A stretch of 64,000 nt of DNA from Ancylobacter dichloromethanicus (GTDB taxonomy: Bacteria; Pseudomonadota; Alphaproteobacteria; Rhizobiales; Xanthobacteraceae), in the NCBI RefSeq assembly GCF_018390645.1, contig NZ_JAHBGC010000047.1, forward strand, positions 32,560 to 96,559. The letters are read 5' to 3'. Below the pieces are notes generated by a model. That model saw only the letters and a program-made list of their open reading frames with translations, was not told the origin of the DNA and made no database searches. A program made the position numbers and the translations under genes. Below are positions 49,825 to 58,193 of the stretch, one piece after another (the stretch's first letter is position 1; each line of letters begins with the position of its first letter).

Positions 49825-50226
49825 TCAGCGAAGGCCGGCTTCGAAGCTGGCGCGGGCGAGGTCGGTCTCGTGCAGGGTGACGCGGATCTTCGACAGGCCA
49901 TCCGCCTCCTCGCCCAGCGCGCCGGCGCGGGCGGCGGCGGCCATCGCATCGAAGATGTGCCGGGCCAGGAACTCGGTGGTGGTGAGCCGGCCGGCGAATT
50001 CCGGCAGGCTGTCGAGATTCTGGTAGGCGAGGGGCCGCAGCGTCTGCTTCAGCACGTCGAGCGCCGCGCCGATGTCGACCACGACGTTCCTGACCGTCAG
50101 TTCCTCCCGAAAGAAGGCGACGTCGACGACGAAGGTCGCCCCGTGCAGGCCCTGCGCCGGGCCGAAGAACGGATCGGGCAGCGAGTGGGCGATCATGATG
50201 CGGTCGCGGACTTCGACACTGTACAT
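49825..50226 (-). CDS. 6-pyruvoyl-tetrahydropterin synthase / QueD family enzyme
   Basis: This short protein (133 residues) of the PTPS/QueD fold has FFGPAQGLHGATFVVDVAF (zinc-His region, LHGA), VVVDIGAALDVLKQTLRPLAYQNLDSL and TTEFLARHIFDAM. One zinc histidine pair is not as clear as in QueD: the N-terminal SAxH motif reads IMIAHSL. No queC/queE lies in the window, so queuosine biosynthesis is unlikely. Genes of a glycosyltransferase, methyltransferase and dehydrogenase surround it. The ATG at 50226 has GAGGA before it; an ATG at 50238 overlapping the upstream stop would add four residues. Confidence 0.83.
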   Translation of the reverse strand: MYSVEVRDRIMIAHSLPDPFFGPAQGLHGATFVVDVAFFREELTVRNVVVDIGAALDVLKQTLRPLAYQNLDSLPEFAGRLTTTEFLARHIFDAMAAAARAGALGEEADGLSKIRVTLHETDLARASFEAGLR

Positions 50227-50234
50227 GGCATTCC

Positions 50235-51221
50235 TCATCGGTAATCGAGCAGGATCGCCAGCGCGTCCGCCCGCTCGGTCAGAAGTTCCGGCAGCCGCGC
50301 CGGGGCCTGGGCGAACGGGACCACATGGGTGACCAGCCGGTCCAGGCGCGCATCGTCCAGCAGAACAAGCGCCTTGGCGAGCCGGCGCGCATGCGGCCAG
50401 CGCGGCCGTCGCGTCGCGGATACGGAGCCTACCTGCGAGCCGATCAGTTGCAGCCGCCGGCTGTGAAAACTTTCGCCGAGAGGCACGGCCGGGACGCGGT
50501 CGCCATACCAGCTGACCTCGACGACCCGCGCCTCGACGCCGCCGGCGGCAAGGGCGGTCTTCAACCCCGCTTCGGTCGCGCTGGTGTGGAACACGATGTC
50601 GGCATCGTCGCCGACCGCATCGGGCAGGGCGAACGCCGCGCCGAGGCTTCGCGCCAGCTCTGCCCGGCCGGGGTTCACGTCGACCAGCGTGACATCGGCG
50701 CCGGGCAGCCTTGCGGCCAGCGCGGCCAGCAGCAGGCCGATCACCCCGCCGCCGACGATCGTGATGCGATCGCCCGGGCCGGCGCCGGAATCCCACATCG
50801 CGTTGAGGGCGGTCTCCATGTTCGCCGCCAGCGTGGCGCGCGTGGGAGGAAGCCCGGCGGGCAGCGGCAGCGCCGCCGTGGCCGGCAGCCGATAGACATC
50901 CTGATGCGGGTGCAGGGCGAAGACGGTGCGGCCGGTCCATCCGTCCGGCCCGGCCTCGACGATCCCGACGCTCTGATAGCCATACTGGACCGGAAAGGGA
51001 AAATCGCCGTTCTGCAGCGGCGCCCGCATGCGCTGATGTTCGCCCGGCGGAACGCGGCCCTCCAGCACCAGGCGCTCGGTGCCGCGGCTGACGCCGGAGG
51101 CGAGGGTCCGCACGGTCAGCATGTCGGGTCCCCGCCCGCCGAGCGGGGCATGGCGCAGCTCGTAGCACCCCGGCGCCACGCACCAGAGCTGCCGCGAATC
51201 CGTATCGGCCGATTCTGTCAT
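50235..51221 (-). CDS. MDR-superfamily (zinc-type alcohol) dehydrogenase
   Basis: A 328-residue medium-chain dehydrogenase with an N-terminal GroES-like part (TVRTLASGVSRGTERLVLEGRVP...FPFPVQYGYQSVGIVE) and a Rossmann domain RITIVGGGVIGLLLAALAARLPGADVTLVDVNPGRAEL. The usual catalytic-zinc GHE motif reads YGYQS and the four-cysteine structural zinc loop is missing, so it may be a zinc-independent reductase. It is the first gene of the four-gene operon that also encodes the pterin-synthase-like protein. Its substrate is not known; a carbonyl on a pterin or sugar intermediate is conceivable. Confidence 0.82.
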   Translation of the reverse strand: MTESADTDSRQLWCVAPGCYELRHAPLGGRGPDMLTVRTLASGVSRGTERLVLEGRVPPGEHQRMRAPLQNGDFPFPVQYGYQSVGIVEAGPDGWTGRTVFALHPHQDVYRLPATAALPLPAGLPPTRATLAANMETALNAMWDSGAGPGDRITIVGGGVIGLLLAALAARLPGADVTLVDVNPGRAELARSLGAAFALPDAVGDDADIVFHTSATEAGLKTALAAGGVEARVVEVSWYGDRVPAVPLGESFHSRRLQLIGSQVGSVSATRRPRWPHARRLAKALVLLDDARLDRLVTHVVPFAQAPARLPELLTERADALAILLDYR

Positions 51222-51368
51222 GACGGGTTGCCCTCTTTGCCGTATCGCACTCCATAACAGCCACACAGTGCCGTTATGTCCCCACATCCGCGTGAACCGC
51301 GGCCGCTGGGCTGCGTACAAGCTAGAGTGGCGTCGTAAGCGCGTCCGGTTCGGGGACAGGGTACAGGC

Positions 51369-53192
51369 ATGAGTCTGAATGAAAAGATTGCGGAGGGGCT
51401 GCCGCCCGCCGCCGAGATAGCCGAGCGCCGAACGCCGACCGGGGTGCAATCATTGCGGCAGTTGTTTCGCCGGCGTGCTTTCGTGTTGACGCTCAACGCG
51501 GCGACCTATGCCGGGCTGGTCGCGCTCTTTGCCCAACTCCTCGGCCATGGCGGGTTCACGCTGCTCGACGGGCTGCTGCTCGCCGCCTTCTGCCTCTCCA
51601 CGCCCTGGACCATCCTCGGCTTCTGGAACGCGCTGATCGGCCTGTGGCTGCTGCACGGCCCCGGCGACGCGCGGGCGTCGGTCTATCCCTATGCCGGCAG
51701 GGCGGCCGACGACGCGCCCATCACCGCGCGGGTCGCGGTGGTGATGACGCTGCGCAACGAGGATCCCGAGCGGGCCTTTGCCCGCCTGCGGGCGATGCAG
51801 GCGGATCTCGCGGCCGCCGGCGCCGGCGGGCGTTTCGCCTGGTTCGTGCTGTCCGACACCACGGATCCCGCCATCGCCGCCGCCGAGGAGAGGATCTTCG
51901 CCGCGTGGCGGGCTTCGCTGGGCGAGGGCGTGTCCCTCAGCTACCGCCGGCGCCTTGAGAACACCGGCTTCAAGGCCGGCAACATCCGCGATTTCCTCGA
52001 GCGCTGGGGCGATGCGCACGATTTCATGCTGGTGCTCGACGCCGACAGCCTGATCGGCGCCTCGACCATGCTGCGTCTCGTGCGCGTCATGCAGGCCAAT
52101 CCGCGGCTCGGCATCCTGCAGAGCCTCGTGGTGGGCCTGCCCTCGCGCTCGCCCTTCGCCCGTATCTTCCAGTTCGGCATGCGCCACGGCATGCGCTCCT
52201 ACACCATGGGCGCGTCCTGGTGGGCGGGCGATTGCGGCCCGTATTGGGGGCACAATGCGGTGATCCGCATCGCCCCGTTCAAGGCGCATTGCGCGCTGCC
52301 GGTGCTGCCCGGCAGGGGGCCGCTCGCCGGGCACATCCTCTCGCACGACCAGATCGAGGCGGTGCTGATGCGCCGCGCCGGCTATGAGGTGCGGGTGCTG
52401 CCGGAGGAGATGGACAGCTTCGAGGAGAACCCGCCGCATTTGACCGAGTTCACCCGCCGCGACCTGCGCTGGTGCCAGGGCAACATGCAGTACTGGCGGC
52501 TGATCGCCATGCCCGGGCTCAAGCCGATGAGCCGCTTCCAGATCGCCTGGGCGATCCTGATGTATGTCGGCGCCTTCGCCTGGATCGCCTTCATCGCGCT
52601 TGCCGCGCTCAAGGTGTTCGACACCGGGCGTTCCGATGCGCCGTTTCCGGTGGAACTCGGGATCACCCTGTTCGTCGCGACCTTCCTGATGAGCCTGGCG
52701 CCGAAGCTCGCCGGCCTTGCCGACGTGCTGCTCCGCCCGGGCGAGCGGCAGCGCTATGGCGGCACCGGCAGGCTGCTCGGCGGCGCGTTGGCCGAGTTCC
52801 TGTTCTCCGTGCTGCTCGGTCCGGTCGTCGCCTTCCGCATCGCGCTGTTCATGGTCGGCCTCGCCTTCGGCCGGACGGTGACCTGGGAGGCGCAGTCGCG
52901 CGACGCGACGCGGCTGTCGTGGCGCACCGCCTTCGCCGGGCTGTGGCCGCAACTGCTGTTCGGCAGCCTTCTCGGCGGCCTGCTGTGGGTCTTCGCCCCC
53001 GCCGCCCTGCTCTGGGCGCTGCCGGTGCTGGTCGGCCTCCTCGGTGCGGTGCCCTTCGCGGTATTGACCTCCGAGCCCGCTCTCGGCCGGTGGCTGGCGC
53101 GCGCCGGCCTGTGCGCGACGCCGGAGGAACTCCAGCCCACCGGTCGGATGGACTGGACCCCTTCCTCCCCGGCGCTGGCGACGAATTCCTGA
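51369..53192 (+). CDS. opgH: Osmoregulated periplasmic glucan glucosyltransferase OpgH
   Basis: A 607-residue GT2 inner-membrane glucosyltransferase: two N-terminal helices, a cytoplasmic GT2 domain (VAVVMTLRNEDPERAFARL, VLDADSLIGASTMLRLVRVM with the DxD region, WAGDCGPYWGHNAVIRI, LSHDQIEAVLMRRAGYEVRVL and RRDLRWCQGNMQYWRLI, the QxxRW-like motif) and about six C-terminal helices. It polymerises beta-linked glucan from UDP-glucose for the periplasm. It is shorter than E. coli MdoH (847) and like alphaproteobacterial forms. No opgG/opgC is in the window. It converges on the GH5 gene, with a strong hairpin between. Confidence 0.92.
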   Translation: MSLNEKIAEGLPPAAEIAERRTPTGVQSLRQLFRRRAFVLTLNAATYAGLVALFAQLLGHGGFTLLDGLLLAAFCLSTPWTILGFWNALIGLWLLHGPGDARASVYPYAGRAADDAPITARVAVVMTLRNEDPERAFARLRAMQADLAAAGAGGRFAWFVLSDTTDPAIAAAEERIFAAWRASLGEGVSLSYRRRLENTGFKAGNIRDFLERWGDAHDFMLVLDADSLIGASTMLRLVRVMQANPRLGILQSLVVGLPSRSPFARIFQFGMRHGMRSYTMGASWWAGDCGPYWGHNAVIRIAPFKAHCALPVLPGRGPLAGHILSHDQIEAVLMRRAGYEVRVLPEEMDSFEENPPHLTEFTRRDLRWCQGNMQYWRLIAMPGLKPMSRFQIAWAILMYVGAFAWIAFIALAALKVFDTGRSDAPFPVELGITLFVATFLMSLAPKLAGLADVLLRPGERQRYGGTGRLLGGALAEFLFSVLLGPVVAFRIALFMVGLAFGRTVTWEAQSRDATRLSWRTAFAGLWPQLLFGSLLGGLLWVFAPAALLWALPVLVGLLGAVPFAVLTSEPALGRWLARAGLCATPEELQPTGRMDWTPSSPALATNS

Positions 53193-53200
53193 CGGCCGCC

Positions 53201-53229
53201 GCCCCGGCCGGCGGGCGTGCGGCCGGGGC
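53201..53229. terminator. Hairpin between convergent opgH and GH5 genes
   Basis: GCCCCGGCC (53201-53209) and GGCCGGGGC (53221-53229) form a perfect 9-bp stem with an 11-nt loop in the 45-base gap between two converging stop codons. It could stop either transcript, although no T-run follows. Confidence 0.5.
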
Positions 53230-53237
53230 GAACAGGC

Positions 53238-56200
53238 TCAGATCAGGAAGTCGAACTGCGAGGCGTCGAAGGTGCCGTGCCCGACCAGTTCGAAGTGGAC
53301 CTCGTCGCCCTGTGCGATCACGGCGTTGGCGGCGAGGTTGCGCACGACGTAGCCATCCTCGTCGCGTGAGACGATTTCCGCGCCATGGATCGCGGCGATC
53401 TCGAACGGCGTCTCGATCGCCAGCGTCCAGCCCTCCACCGCCGCGCCGTCATTGTGGATGACCACCTCGGCGGTGAAATCGTTGGGCCGGCTCTCGACCA
53501 GCGTCATCGAGGCGTCGATCAGGTCGTCGCTGAGCGTGGCCACGGCGAGGCGCGCGAGCGGGGCCTCCTCGCCCACGGCGCGGCCATTGACGACGAAATC
53601 GTCGGCTGTGACGGCGCCGCCGCCGGGCGAGGCCTGGAAGCCGAACTCCACCGTGCCATCCGCCGCGACCTTGCCGTTCCACGCCGCGTTGCGGACGACG
53701 TAATGGTCGCCGACATGGCTGACGATCTCGGCGTTCCAGATGTTGGAGATGTCGAAGGAGGCGTCGAACTCCACCGTCCAGCCGTTCAGCGACGCCTCCG
53801 GCGTCAGCGTCATCTGGCCGACGAAGCCGGCGCCCCAATTGTCGTTGACCTTGAACGCCACCGCGTCGCCGCCGGCTGGTGGAGGCGTGGCGACGTCGTC
53901 GTTCTGGATGGTGCCGCGGCCCGCGCCATCGACGAGAGTGGCGCCGGACGGGTCGGAGAGGGCGAGGGTGAAGGTCTCGTTGCCCTCGACCACACCGTTG
54001 CCGATCAGCGGCACGCTGACGGTCTTCGAGGTCTCGCCGGCGGCGAAGGTGAGCGTGCCGGACAGCGCCTCATAGTCGAGCCCGGCCACCGCTGAGCCGT
54101 TGGCGGTGGCGTAGCGGACGCTCACCGGCCCCTCGGCGGCGGCCGACAGGCTCACCGTGAAGGTGAGCAGGCCCGGCGCGTCGGCGCTTCCCTCCGGGGC
54201 GGCGGTGTCGCTGACGCTGAGGCCCGGCAGGTCCGGTGCCGCGATGTCGTCGTCGACGATGGTCGCGATGCCTTCGGCAATGCCGATCACCGCGCCCTGC
54301 GCATCGGTGAGCACGAGCGAGAACTGCTCGTCGCCCTCCACCAACGGGTCCCCGGTGATGGCGACACGGACCGTCTTGCTCGTCTCGCCGGGCGCAAAGG
54401 TCAGCGTGCCGCTCGCGGCGGTGTAGTCGCCCGCGCCGGCGTCGCCGGAAACGGTGTGGAAATCCACCGTCACCGCCTCGGCGGCGGCGGCCGAGAGGCT
54501 CACCGTGAACACGGCATAGGCGGTGGAGCCGGCGCCATCCCCGCCCTCGCCGAGCTCGAACTGGATCGGCTCGAGATAGGCGAGCTTGTCGGTGTGCACG
54601 GTGCGCCAGTCATCGGCGAGGATGCCGCCGGTATCGGTGGAATTGGGGTTCCACGACCAGTAGGTCCAGCTGATGCCCTGCGCGCCGGCCGGCAGGTCGA
54701 TGGTGCCGTCATTGTCGAAGTCGCCGGCCATGTAGGAGGTCAGCGCCTCCAGCCAGGGGGCGTCCTTGGGGTCCTCCAGCCTGGTGCCGAACTCGCCGAT
54801 GAACACCGGCGCGATGTTCTCGCGGTAGATATAGCCCCACATCTCGTCGAACTTCGCCGGCAGGTCCTGGGCGAAGTCGGGGTCCTGGAACCAGGGCTGC
54901 TCGTAGACAGAATTGCCGTAGTCATGGGCGGAATAGACCAGCTTGCCGGGCACATCGAGTTCGATCGGCCGGTCGCGCACGCCCTGGAGATTGCCGCCCC
55001 ACCAGTAGCTCTCGCCGTCATAGGAGCCGACGCCCTCGACGAGGATCAGCCAGTTCGGGTTGACCTCGCCGATGGCATTGCCGGCGCGCTCGGCCGCCGC
55101 CGCCCAGTCGTTGGCGCCGCCGCCGCCCCAGGTTCCGTTGTAGGGCTCGTTGTGGAGGTCGGCGCCGATCACGGCGGGGTTGTCGGCATAGCGTGCCGCC
55201 AGCATCTGCCAGTCGTCGATCCACTGCGCCTCGGTATGCGCGGAATCGTACCAGAGGCCGTTATCCGAGGTGCCGGCGCCGAAAGAGGAGCGGTGATGGT
55301 CGAGGATCACCTTCAGGCCGATCTCGCCGGCATAGGCGATCACCGCGTCCATGATTTCCAGCGGGCTCAGTCCCTGGAGTTCCGGGTTCTGCGAATAGTC
55401 GATGCCGCTGGCGCTGGAGGCGTGCAGCGTGTCGGAGGCGAAGGGCAGGCGGATGGTGTTGAAGCCCAGCTCCTTCATCTGGTCCATCATCTCGGTGAAG
55501 GACCGCGTCCAGACGCCATGCGGCGAGGCGTTGGTGGATTCGAGGCCGAACCAGTTGACCCCGGCGATCTTCACCGGGTTGCCGGCGGAATCGACGATCT
55601 GGTTGCCGGAGGTGGAGAACCAGCCATCCGCGCCCCCGCCCGCTCCGGCATCGCCCTCCACCACGGTGGCGTCGGACACGGAGACCACCGGGGGCGGCGC
55701 CACGTCGTCATTGACGATGGTCCCAATGGCCGTGCCGTCGGCGATGGTGGCGCCGGAGGGGCTGGAGAGGGTCAGCGTCAGCGTCTCGTTGCCCTCCACC
55801 AGGGTGTCGCCCCGGACCATCACATGCACGGTCTTCGAGGTCTCGCCGGGGGCGAAGTCGAGCGTGCCCGACAGCGCCTGATAGTCCTGCCCGGCGGTTG
55901 CGGTGCCGTCGGCGGTCGCATAGGCGACGCTCACCGGCCCGCTCGCCGCCTGCGACAGGGTGACGGTGAAGGCGAGGTGGGCCATCCCGTCATCGCCCTC
56001 GGTGACGCCGGCATCGGCGACGGAGATGGCCGGCGGCATGGGCTCCGGCTCGCCGCCGGGCTCGCCCACGGCGCGGCCATTGACGATGAAGTCGTCGGCC
56101 GTGACGGCGGCGCCGCCGGGCGAGGCCTGGAAGCCGAACTCCACCGTGCCATCCGCCGCGACCTTGCCGTTCCACGCCGCGTTGCGGATGACGTAATGGT

Positions 56201-58025
56201 CGCCGACATGGCTGACGATCTCGGCGTTCCAGATGTTGGAGATGTCGAAGGAGGCGTCGAACTCCACCGTCCAGCCGTTCAGCGACGCTTCCGGCGTCAG
56301 CGTCATCTGGCCGACGAAGCCGGCGCCCCAATTGTCGTTGACCTTGAACGCCACCGCGTCGCCGCCGGCCGGCGGGGCGGACGTGTCGTCGTTGAGAAGC
56401 GTGCCGGTCGCGGTGTCGTCGGCGATGGTGGCGCCGGTGGCGTCGGACAGGATCACGGTGAAGCGCTCATCGGCCTCGGCGACGAGGTCGCCGATCACGT
56501 CGACATGCAGCTGCCTGGCCGTCTCACCCGGCGCGAAGGTGATGGTGCCGGTGGTCGCGGCGTAGTCGGCGCCGGCCAGCGCGGTGCCGTTCGCCGTGCG
56601 GTACTGCACCGTCACCGGCTCGGTCGACGCCTTGTCGAGCGTCACCATGAACATGAAATGCACATGCGCGCCGTCGCCCTCGGCGATGGTGAGGTCGGCG
56701 ACCGAGATCGCGGGCGGCACGCCGGGCGCCTGCGCGTCGTCGTTCACGATGGTGCCGGTCGCCCGCCCGTCGGCGAGCGTGGCGCCGGAGGGCGAGGACA
56801 GCACAAGGTCAAAGCTCTCGTCGAATTCGAAGCCGGTGTCGCCATTGACCGTCACGGTGACGGCCTTGGTGGTTTCGCCGGGCTGGAACACCAGCGTTCC
56901 GAGCGCGGGCTGGTAGTCCGAACCGGCCAGCGCGGTGCCGTTGAGGGTGGAATAGTCCACGCTCACCACCCCCGCCGCCGCCTTGGACAGGGTGACGGTG
57001 AAGGTGACGAGGCTCTGTCCGCCGTCACCCTCGGAGACCTGCGCGTCGGCGACGCCGAGCGTGGGCCGGTCGTCCGGCTCGGCGGCCTTCGCCGCTTCGA
57101 TCAGCCCGCGCCAGGTCTGGTAGGTGGCGTCCTCCACCGCGACGATGTTGTTGTAGTCGAGCGCGGCGAGCGACACGCCGTCGAGCCTATAGGTCTGGTT
57201 CTGCCCGACGATGGTGATGACCACCGAGCCGTCCACCTCGGCGACGGTGAACTCGCCGGGGCGGAAATACATGAAGTCGAGCCGGTCGGTGGCGGGATCG
57301 AAGGCGAGCACGGCGTCGACGCCGTAATTCCAGTCGATCAGGTAGGTCGTGCCCGCGTCGCCGCTCGGCGGGCTGCCGGGGCCGGCGGCGCTCGGCCAGG
57401 CGTCGGTGCCGACGGTGGGGATGTCGTCGCGGCCGATGACCTGCGAGTCCGGCACCTGCGAAAAGCCGAGCTGCGACCACAGCCGGTCCTCGCGGGCCTG
57501 CGCGAAATGGAACAGGAAGTTCTCGGGCGACAGCTCGGCGACCGTGGTGCCCTGCAGGATCAGCGTCTGGCCGGTGGTGTAGTTGCCGATGACGACGCCC
57601 TCGGCGCCATCCACCATGTAGATCTGCTCGCGTGAGCCGTAATAGCGGAAATCGACGACGTCGGTTTCGGGGTCGAAGGCCACGCGGTCGATCTGCCCGA
57701 TCTCGTGCGAGCGGGCATAGACCGTGTGGGGGGCAGCCGTGATGCCGTGCTCCCAGGCCAGCGCGCCGCTGAGATCCTGCCGCAGGTGATCGTTCTCCAC
57801 CGGCACGAAGCTGTCGACGGTGAGCTGGCCGAGCGAGACGCCGACGATCAGCGTCTGCTTGCCGGTCCACGGGTCCATGAAGGCGACGCCTTCGGCGGTG
57901 TCGACCACGATGAAGGCGTGCACCGAATTCGACCCGAGGTCGAGCTTGTCGGTCGCCGGATCGAAGCCCTCGATGCGCCGCTCGCCCGACGCCGGCAATT
58001 CCGCCGAGTAGATGGTTCCGGCCAT
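53238..58025 (-). CDS. Multidomain secreted GH5 glucanase with Calx-beta and CBM2 domains
   Basis: 1595 residues with no Sec signal. Order: three N-terminal ~75-residue repeats (around FDPATDKLDLG, FDPETDVVDFR, FDPATDRLDFM; to ~300), Calx-beta 1 (~318-430), Calx-beta 2 (~440-548), CBM2-like domain (~552-654), Calx-beta 3 (~665-775). The start of Calx-beta 4 (VVSVSDATVVEGDAG) follows, then an inserted GH5 domain (~800-1155) with acid/base Glu ~960 in LHNEPYNG and nucleophile Glu ~1078 in FIGEFGTR, then the rest of Calx-beta 4 (STAYAVFTVSLS...), Calx-beta 5, a second CBM2-like copy (~1383-1485) and a degenerate third ending FDASQFDFLI. GH5 plus CBM2 suggests a beta-1,4-glucan (cellulose-like) target. 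With type I secretion genes just upstream, it is most likely exported by that route. Confidence 0.88.
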   Translation of the reverse strand: MAGTIYSAELPASGERRIEGFDPATDKLDLGSNSVHAFIVVDTAEGVAFMDPWTGKQTLIVGVSLGQLTVDSFVPVENDHLRQDLSGALAWEHGITAAPHTVYARSHEIGQIDRVAFDPETDVVDFRYYGSREQIYMVDGAEGVVIGNYTTGQTLILQGTTVAELSPENFLFHFAQAREDRLWSQLGFSQVPDSQVIGRDDIPTVGTDAWPSAAGPGSPPSGDAGTTYLIDWNYGVDAVLAFDPATDRLDFMYFRPGEFTVAEVDGSVVITIVGQNQTYRLDGVSLAALDYNNIVAVEDATYQTWRGLIEAAKAAEPDDRPTLGVADAQVSEGDGGQSLVTFTVTLSKAAAGVVSVDYSTLNGTALAGSDYQPALGTLVFQPGETTKAVTVTVNGDTGFEFDESFDLVLSSPSGATLADGRATGTIVNDDAQAPGVPPAISVADLTIAEGDGAHVHFMFMVTLDKASTEPVTVQYRTANGTALAGADYAATTGTITFAPGETARQLHVDVIGDLVAEADERFTVILSDATGATIADDTATGTLLNDDTSAPPAGGDAVAFKVNDNWGAGFVGQMTLTPEASLNGWTVEFDASFDISNIWNAEIVSHVGDHYVIRNAAWNGKVAADGTVEFGFQASPGGAAVTADDFIVNGRAVGEPGGEPEPMPPAISVADAGVTEGDDGMAHLAFTVTLSQAASGPVSVAYATADGTATAGQDYQALSGTLDFAPGETSKTVHVMVRGDTLVEGNETLTLTLSSPSGATIADGTAIGTIVNDDVAPPPVVSVSDATVVEGDAGAGGGADGWFSTSGNQIVDSAGNPVKIAGVNWFGLESTNASPHGVWTRSFTEMMDQMKELGFNTIRLPFASDTLHASSASGIDYSQNPELQGLSPLEIMDAVIAYAGEIGLKVILDHHRSSFGAGTSDNGLWYDSAHTEAQWIDDWQMLAARYADNPAVIGADLHNEPYNGTWGGGGANDWAAAAERAGNAIGEVNPNWLILVEGVGSYDGESYWWGGNLQGVRDRPIELDVPGKLVYSAHDYGNSVYEQPWFQDPDFAQDLPAKFDEMWGYIYRENIAPVFIGEFGTRLEDPKDAPWLEALTSYMAGDFDNDGTIDLPAGAQGISWTYWSWNPNSTDTGGILADDWRTVHTDKLAYLEPIQFELGEGGDGAGSTAYAVFTVSLSAAAAEAVTVDFHTVSGDAGAGDYTAASGTLTFAPGETSKTVRVAITGDPLVEGDEQFSLVLTDAQGAVIGIAEGIATIVDDDIAAPDLPGLSVSDTAAPEGSADAPGLLTFTVSLSAAAEGPVSVRYATANGSAVAGLDYEALSGTLTFAAGETSKTVSVPLIGNGVVEGNETFTLALSDPSGATLVDGAGRGTIQNDDVATPPPAGGDAVAFKVNDNWGAGFVGQMTLTPEASLNGWTVEFDASFDISNIWNAEIVSHVGDHYVVRNAAWNGKVAADGTVEFGFQASPGGGAVTADDFVVNGRAVGEEAPLARLAVATLSDDLIDASMTLVESRPNDFTAEVVIHNDGAAVEGWTLAIETPFEIAAIHGAEIVSRDEDGYVVRNLAANAVIAQGDEVHFELVGHGTFDASQFDFLI
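53570..53877. repeat. CBM2 DNA repeat, copy 1
   Basis: This ~308-bp segment encodes the second CBM2-like domain of the GH5 protein. It is almost identical to 56063-56370, differing at only a handful of bases (for example GACGAAATC versus GATGAAGTC near the left end). Such identity inside one gene points to recent duplication or gene conversion. Confidence 0.9.
56063..56370. repeat. CBM2 DNA repeat, copy 2
   Basis: Partner of the repeat at 53570-53877, in the same orientation about 2.5 kb away within the same gene. It encodes the first CBM2-like domain (residues ~552-654). The pair could recombine to delete the region containing the GH5 domain. Confidence 0.9.
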
Positions 58026-58100
58026 GTCTGCCCCCGCTCTTCGCCTTGCGCCCGCTCACCCCGCGAGCCTGCAAAGCCATGCCACGACCTTGCGTCATCA

Positions 58101-58193
58101 TCACCGTGGGGCGGCCCGCCAGTCGACGAAGGCGGCGCAGAAATCGACGAGCGTGGCAGCGGCGGACGGTCCTCGGCGCGCCGGCGTGCTCAC
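58101..58193 (-). CDS. Possible 30-residue peptide coupled to the membrane fusion protein gene
   Basis: A mini-ORF starting with GTG that overlaps the stop of the HlyD-like gene (GTGA, 58190-58193). Its core LVDFCAAFVDW is similar to LVDFCVTFIEL in the mini-ORF at 61387-61470. Coupling and the shared motif argue for a real peptide, but it is very short, starts with GTG and has no known family. It ends 75 bases before the GH5 gene. Confidence 0.35.
   Translation of the reverse strand: MSTPARRGPSAAATLVDFCAAFVDWRAAPR

Noticed and set aside
49825..50226. QueD of queuosine biosynthesis
   Set aside because: No queC, queE or queF nearby, and the neighbours are a glycosyltransferase, methyltransferase and dehydrogenase; kept only as an alternative.
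54456..57635. A 1059-codon open frame on the plus strand opposite the GH5 gene
   Set aside because: It is the antisense shadow of the Calx-beta/GH5 gene in high-GC DNA. The translation is Gly/Arg/Asp-rich, with no domain and no ribosome site, whereas the minus-strand frame shows clear domains.
53238..58025. CRISPR array or tandem repeat array
   Set aside because: The repetition comes from Calx-beta and CBM2 protein domains, not short spaced DNA repeats.
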